In this document: one piece after another, positions 63,401 through 64,000 of the stretch
How positions within the stretch are numbered: the stretch's first letter is position 1
How the letters are laid out: each line of letters opens with the position of its first letter
Origin: Temnothorax longispinosus
Lineage: Eukaryota > Arthropoda > Insecta > Hymenoptera > Formicidae
Assembly: GCF_030848805.1 (NCBI RefSeq)
Contig: NC_092359.1
Location: forward strand, 21,045,579-21,109,578
Direction of reading: 5' to 3'
DNA: 64,000 nucleotides
Made by a program: the position numbers and the translations under genes
Notes under the pieces: model-generated
What the model was told of the DNA's origin: nothing
Seen by the model: only the letters and a program-made list of their open reading frames with translations
Databases searched by the model: none

Positions 63401-64000
63401 ATGGGCGTCAAGGATCTGTGGAATATTTTGTCGCCTTTGTGCGAGAGGAAGCCGCTGTACGAGCTGCAGGGAAAAACCATCGCGATCGATTTAAGCGGAT
63501 GGGTCGTGGGAGACCAAACGGTCACCGATAATGCGGCTCAACTGAGGATATATCTCAAGTAAATCTGCTCTTCTCTTGATTTCATTTATTCCTATTTGTT
63601 AAAACATATTTAATTAAATAACGTTAGAGCAAAATAATGGATTAGTACAGTGGATAGTACTCTATCGACATACAATATACTTTTTTTTTTAATGCACATA
63701 TTGTTGATAATTTACAATATTTATACGATTCAAATTGTTTGTTGCAGGAACTTGTACTTCCGTACGGTGTTCCTTCTTATGCACGAGATATTTCCAATAT
63801 TTGTATTAGAAGGAAAAGCACCTATCATAAAACATAAAACTATTGCAAGAAGAAACAACGTTCGTAATGGTAATGGATTTCAAGAGAAGACCGTTAAGAA
63901 AGTTGGAAGAACCCAGTTTAATCGAGTTCTAAAAGAGTGCAAAGAATTGTTAAGATGCATGGGTATTGCTTGTGTACAGTCTGAGGGTGAAGCGGAAGCT
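63401..64000 (+). CDS. Gen: Holliday-junction resolvase / flap endonuclease Gen (GEN1), N-terminal part
   Basis: Exon 1 is 63401-63558 and exon 2 runs from 63748 past the window end. The junction is AA|GTAAAT and TTGCAG|G, phase 2. The 137 residues seen begin MGVKDLWNIL, the conserved N-terminus of XPG/FEN-family nucleases in which the initiator Met is followed by Gly. The N-domain has AIDLSGWV with metal-binding Asp30, and FVLEGKAP with Glu74, where the GEN subgroup has Glu and FEN1/XPG have Asp. The I-domain begins with the acidic SEGEAEA (residues 131-137), whose glutamates bind catalytic metal ions. The link between the two is short, without the long XPG insert, as in GEN1. The family cuts Holliday junctions and 5' flaps during recombination and repair in the nucleus. 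The remainder (rest of nuclease, chromodomain) lies outside the window. Confidence 0.94.

Noticed and set aside
1..64000. CRISPR arrays, operons, prophage or other bacterial systems
   Set aside because: There are no regularly spaced repeats or clustered short-gap ORFs. The gene structure is clearly that of an intron-containing animal genome.

Overview
This window looks like nuclear DNA of an insect, most likely a hymenopteran such as an ant. The genes are split by GT-AG introns. AT-rich stretches alternate with GC-rich patches full of CG dinucleotides. The recognisable proteins have animal or insect relatives, and short inverted-repeat transposon remnants are scattered through the non-coding DNA. 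I see no bacterial, CRISPR or operon-like content. The species call is inference.

Five protein-coding genes can be supported by splice sites, reading-frame phase and protein content. (1) 5984-12498, plus strand, four exons: a 1431-residue leucine-rich-repeat cell-surface protein with signal peptide, cysteine-rich N-cap, about 40 LRRs, a cysteine-rich C-cap, a fibronectin-III-like region, one transmembrane helix and a short tail. (2) 33663-51161, minus strand, six small exons over 17.5 kb: a 267-residue protein built around two copies of a W-G-K/R-P-G-x-G-A-P motif next to charged helices, probably of the CSPP1 (centrosome and spindle pole) type. (3) 57879-59721, plus strand, six exons: a 295-residue ER-type membrane protein with two thioredoxin-like modules, each with a CXXC motif. 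(4) 61681-62619, minus strand, single exon: an ELMO-domain protein of the ELMOD1/2 family of Arf-family GAPs. (5) 63401 to the window end, plus strand: the N-terminal part of the Holliday-junction resolvase Gen/GEN1 (XPG/FEN family), cut by the window edge.

Layout: 1-5.9 kb is upstream non-coding DNA with a GC-rich patch and two unassigned open stretches. 6-12.5 kb is the LRR gene. 12.5-33.6 kb is a gene-poor stretch with two inverted-repeat elements and a perfect 124-bp tandem duplication. 33.6-51.2 kb is the CSPP1-like gene, whose second intron alone is 10.5 kb. 51.2-57.9 kb is AT-rich intergenic DNA with a diverged duplicated segment. 57.9-64 kb is compact and holds three housekeeping-type genes. 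The thioredoxin gene and ELMOD gene are convergent. The ELMOD gene and Gen are divergent and share about 780 bp with opposed CCAAT boxes. The genes do not form one pathway; the neighbours look like an ordinary insect gene neighbourhood.

I did not find a convincing new biological system. The items most worth a second look are the compact, exon-fragmented CSPP1-like gene, the LRR receptor architecture, the two-CXXC membrane thioredoxin, and four short transposon remnants whose ends can be set to the base.
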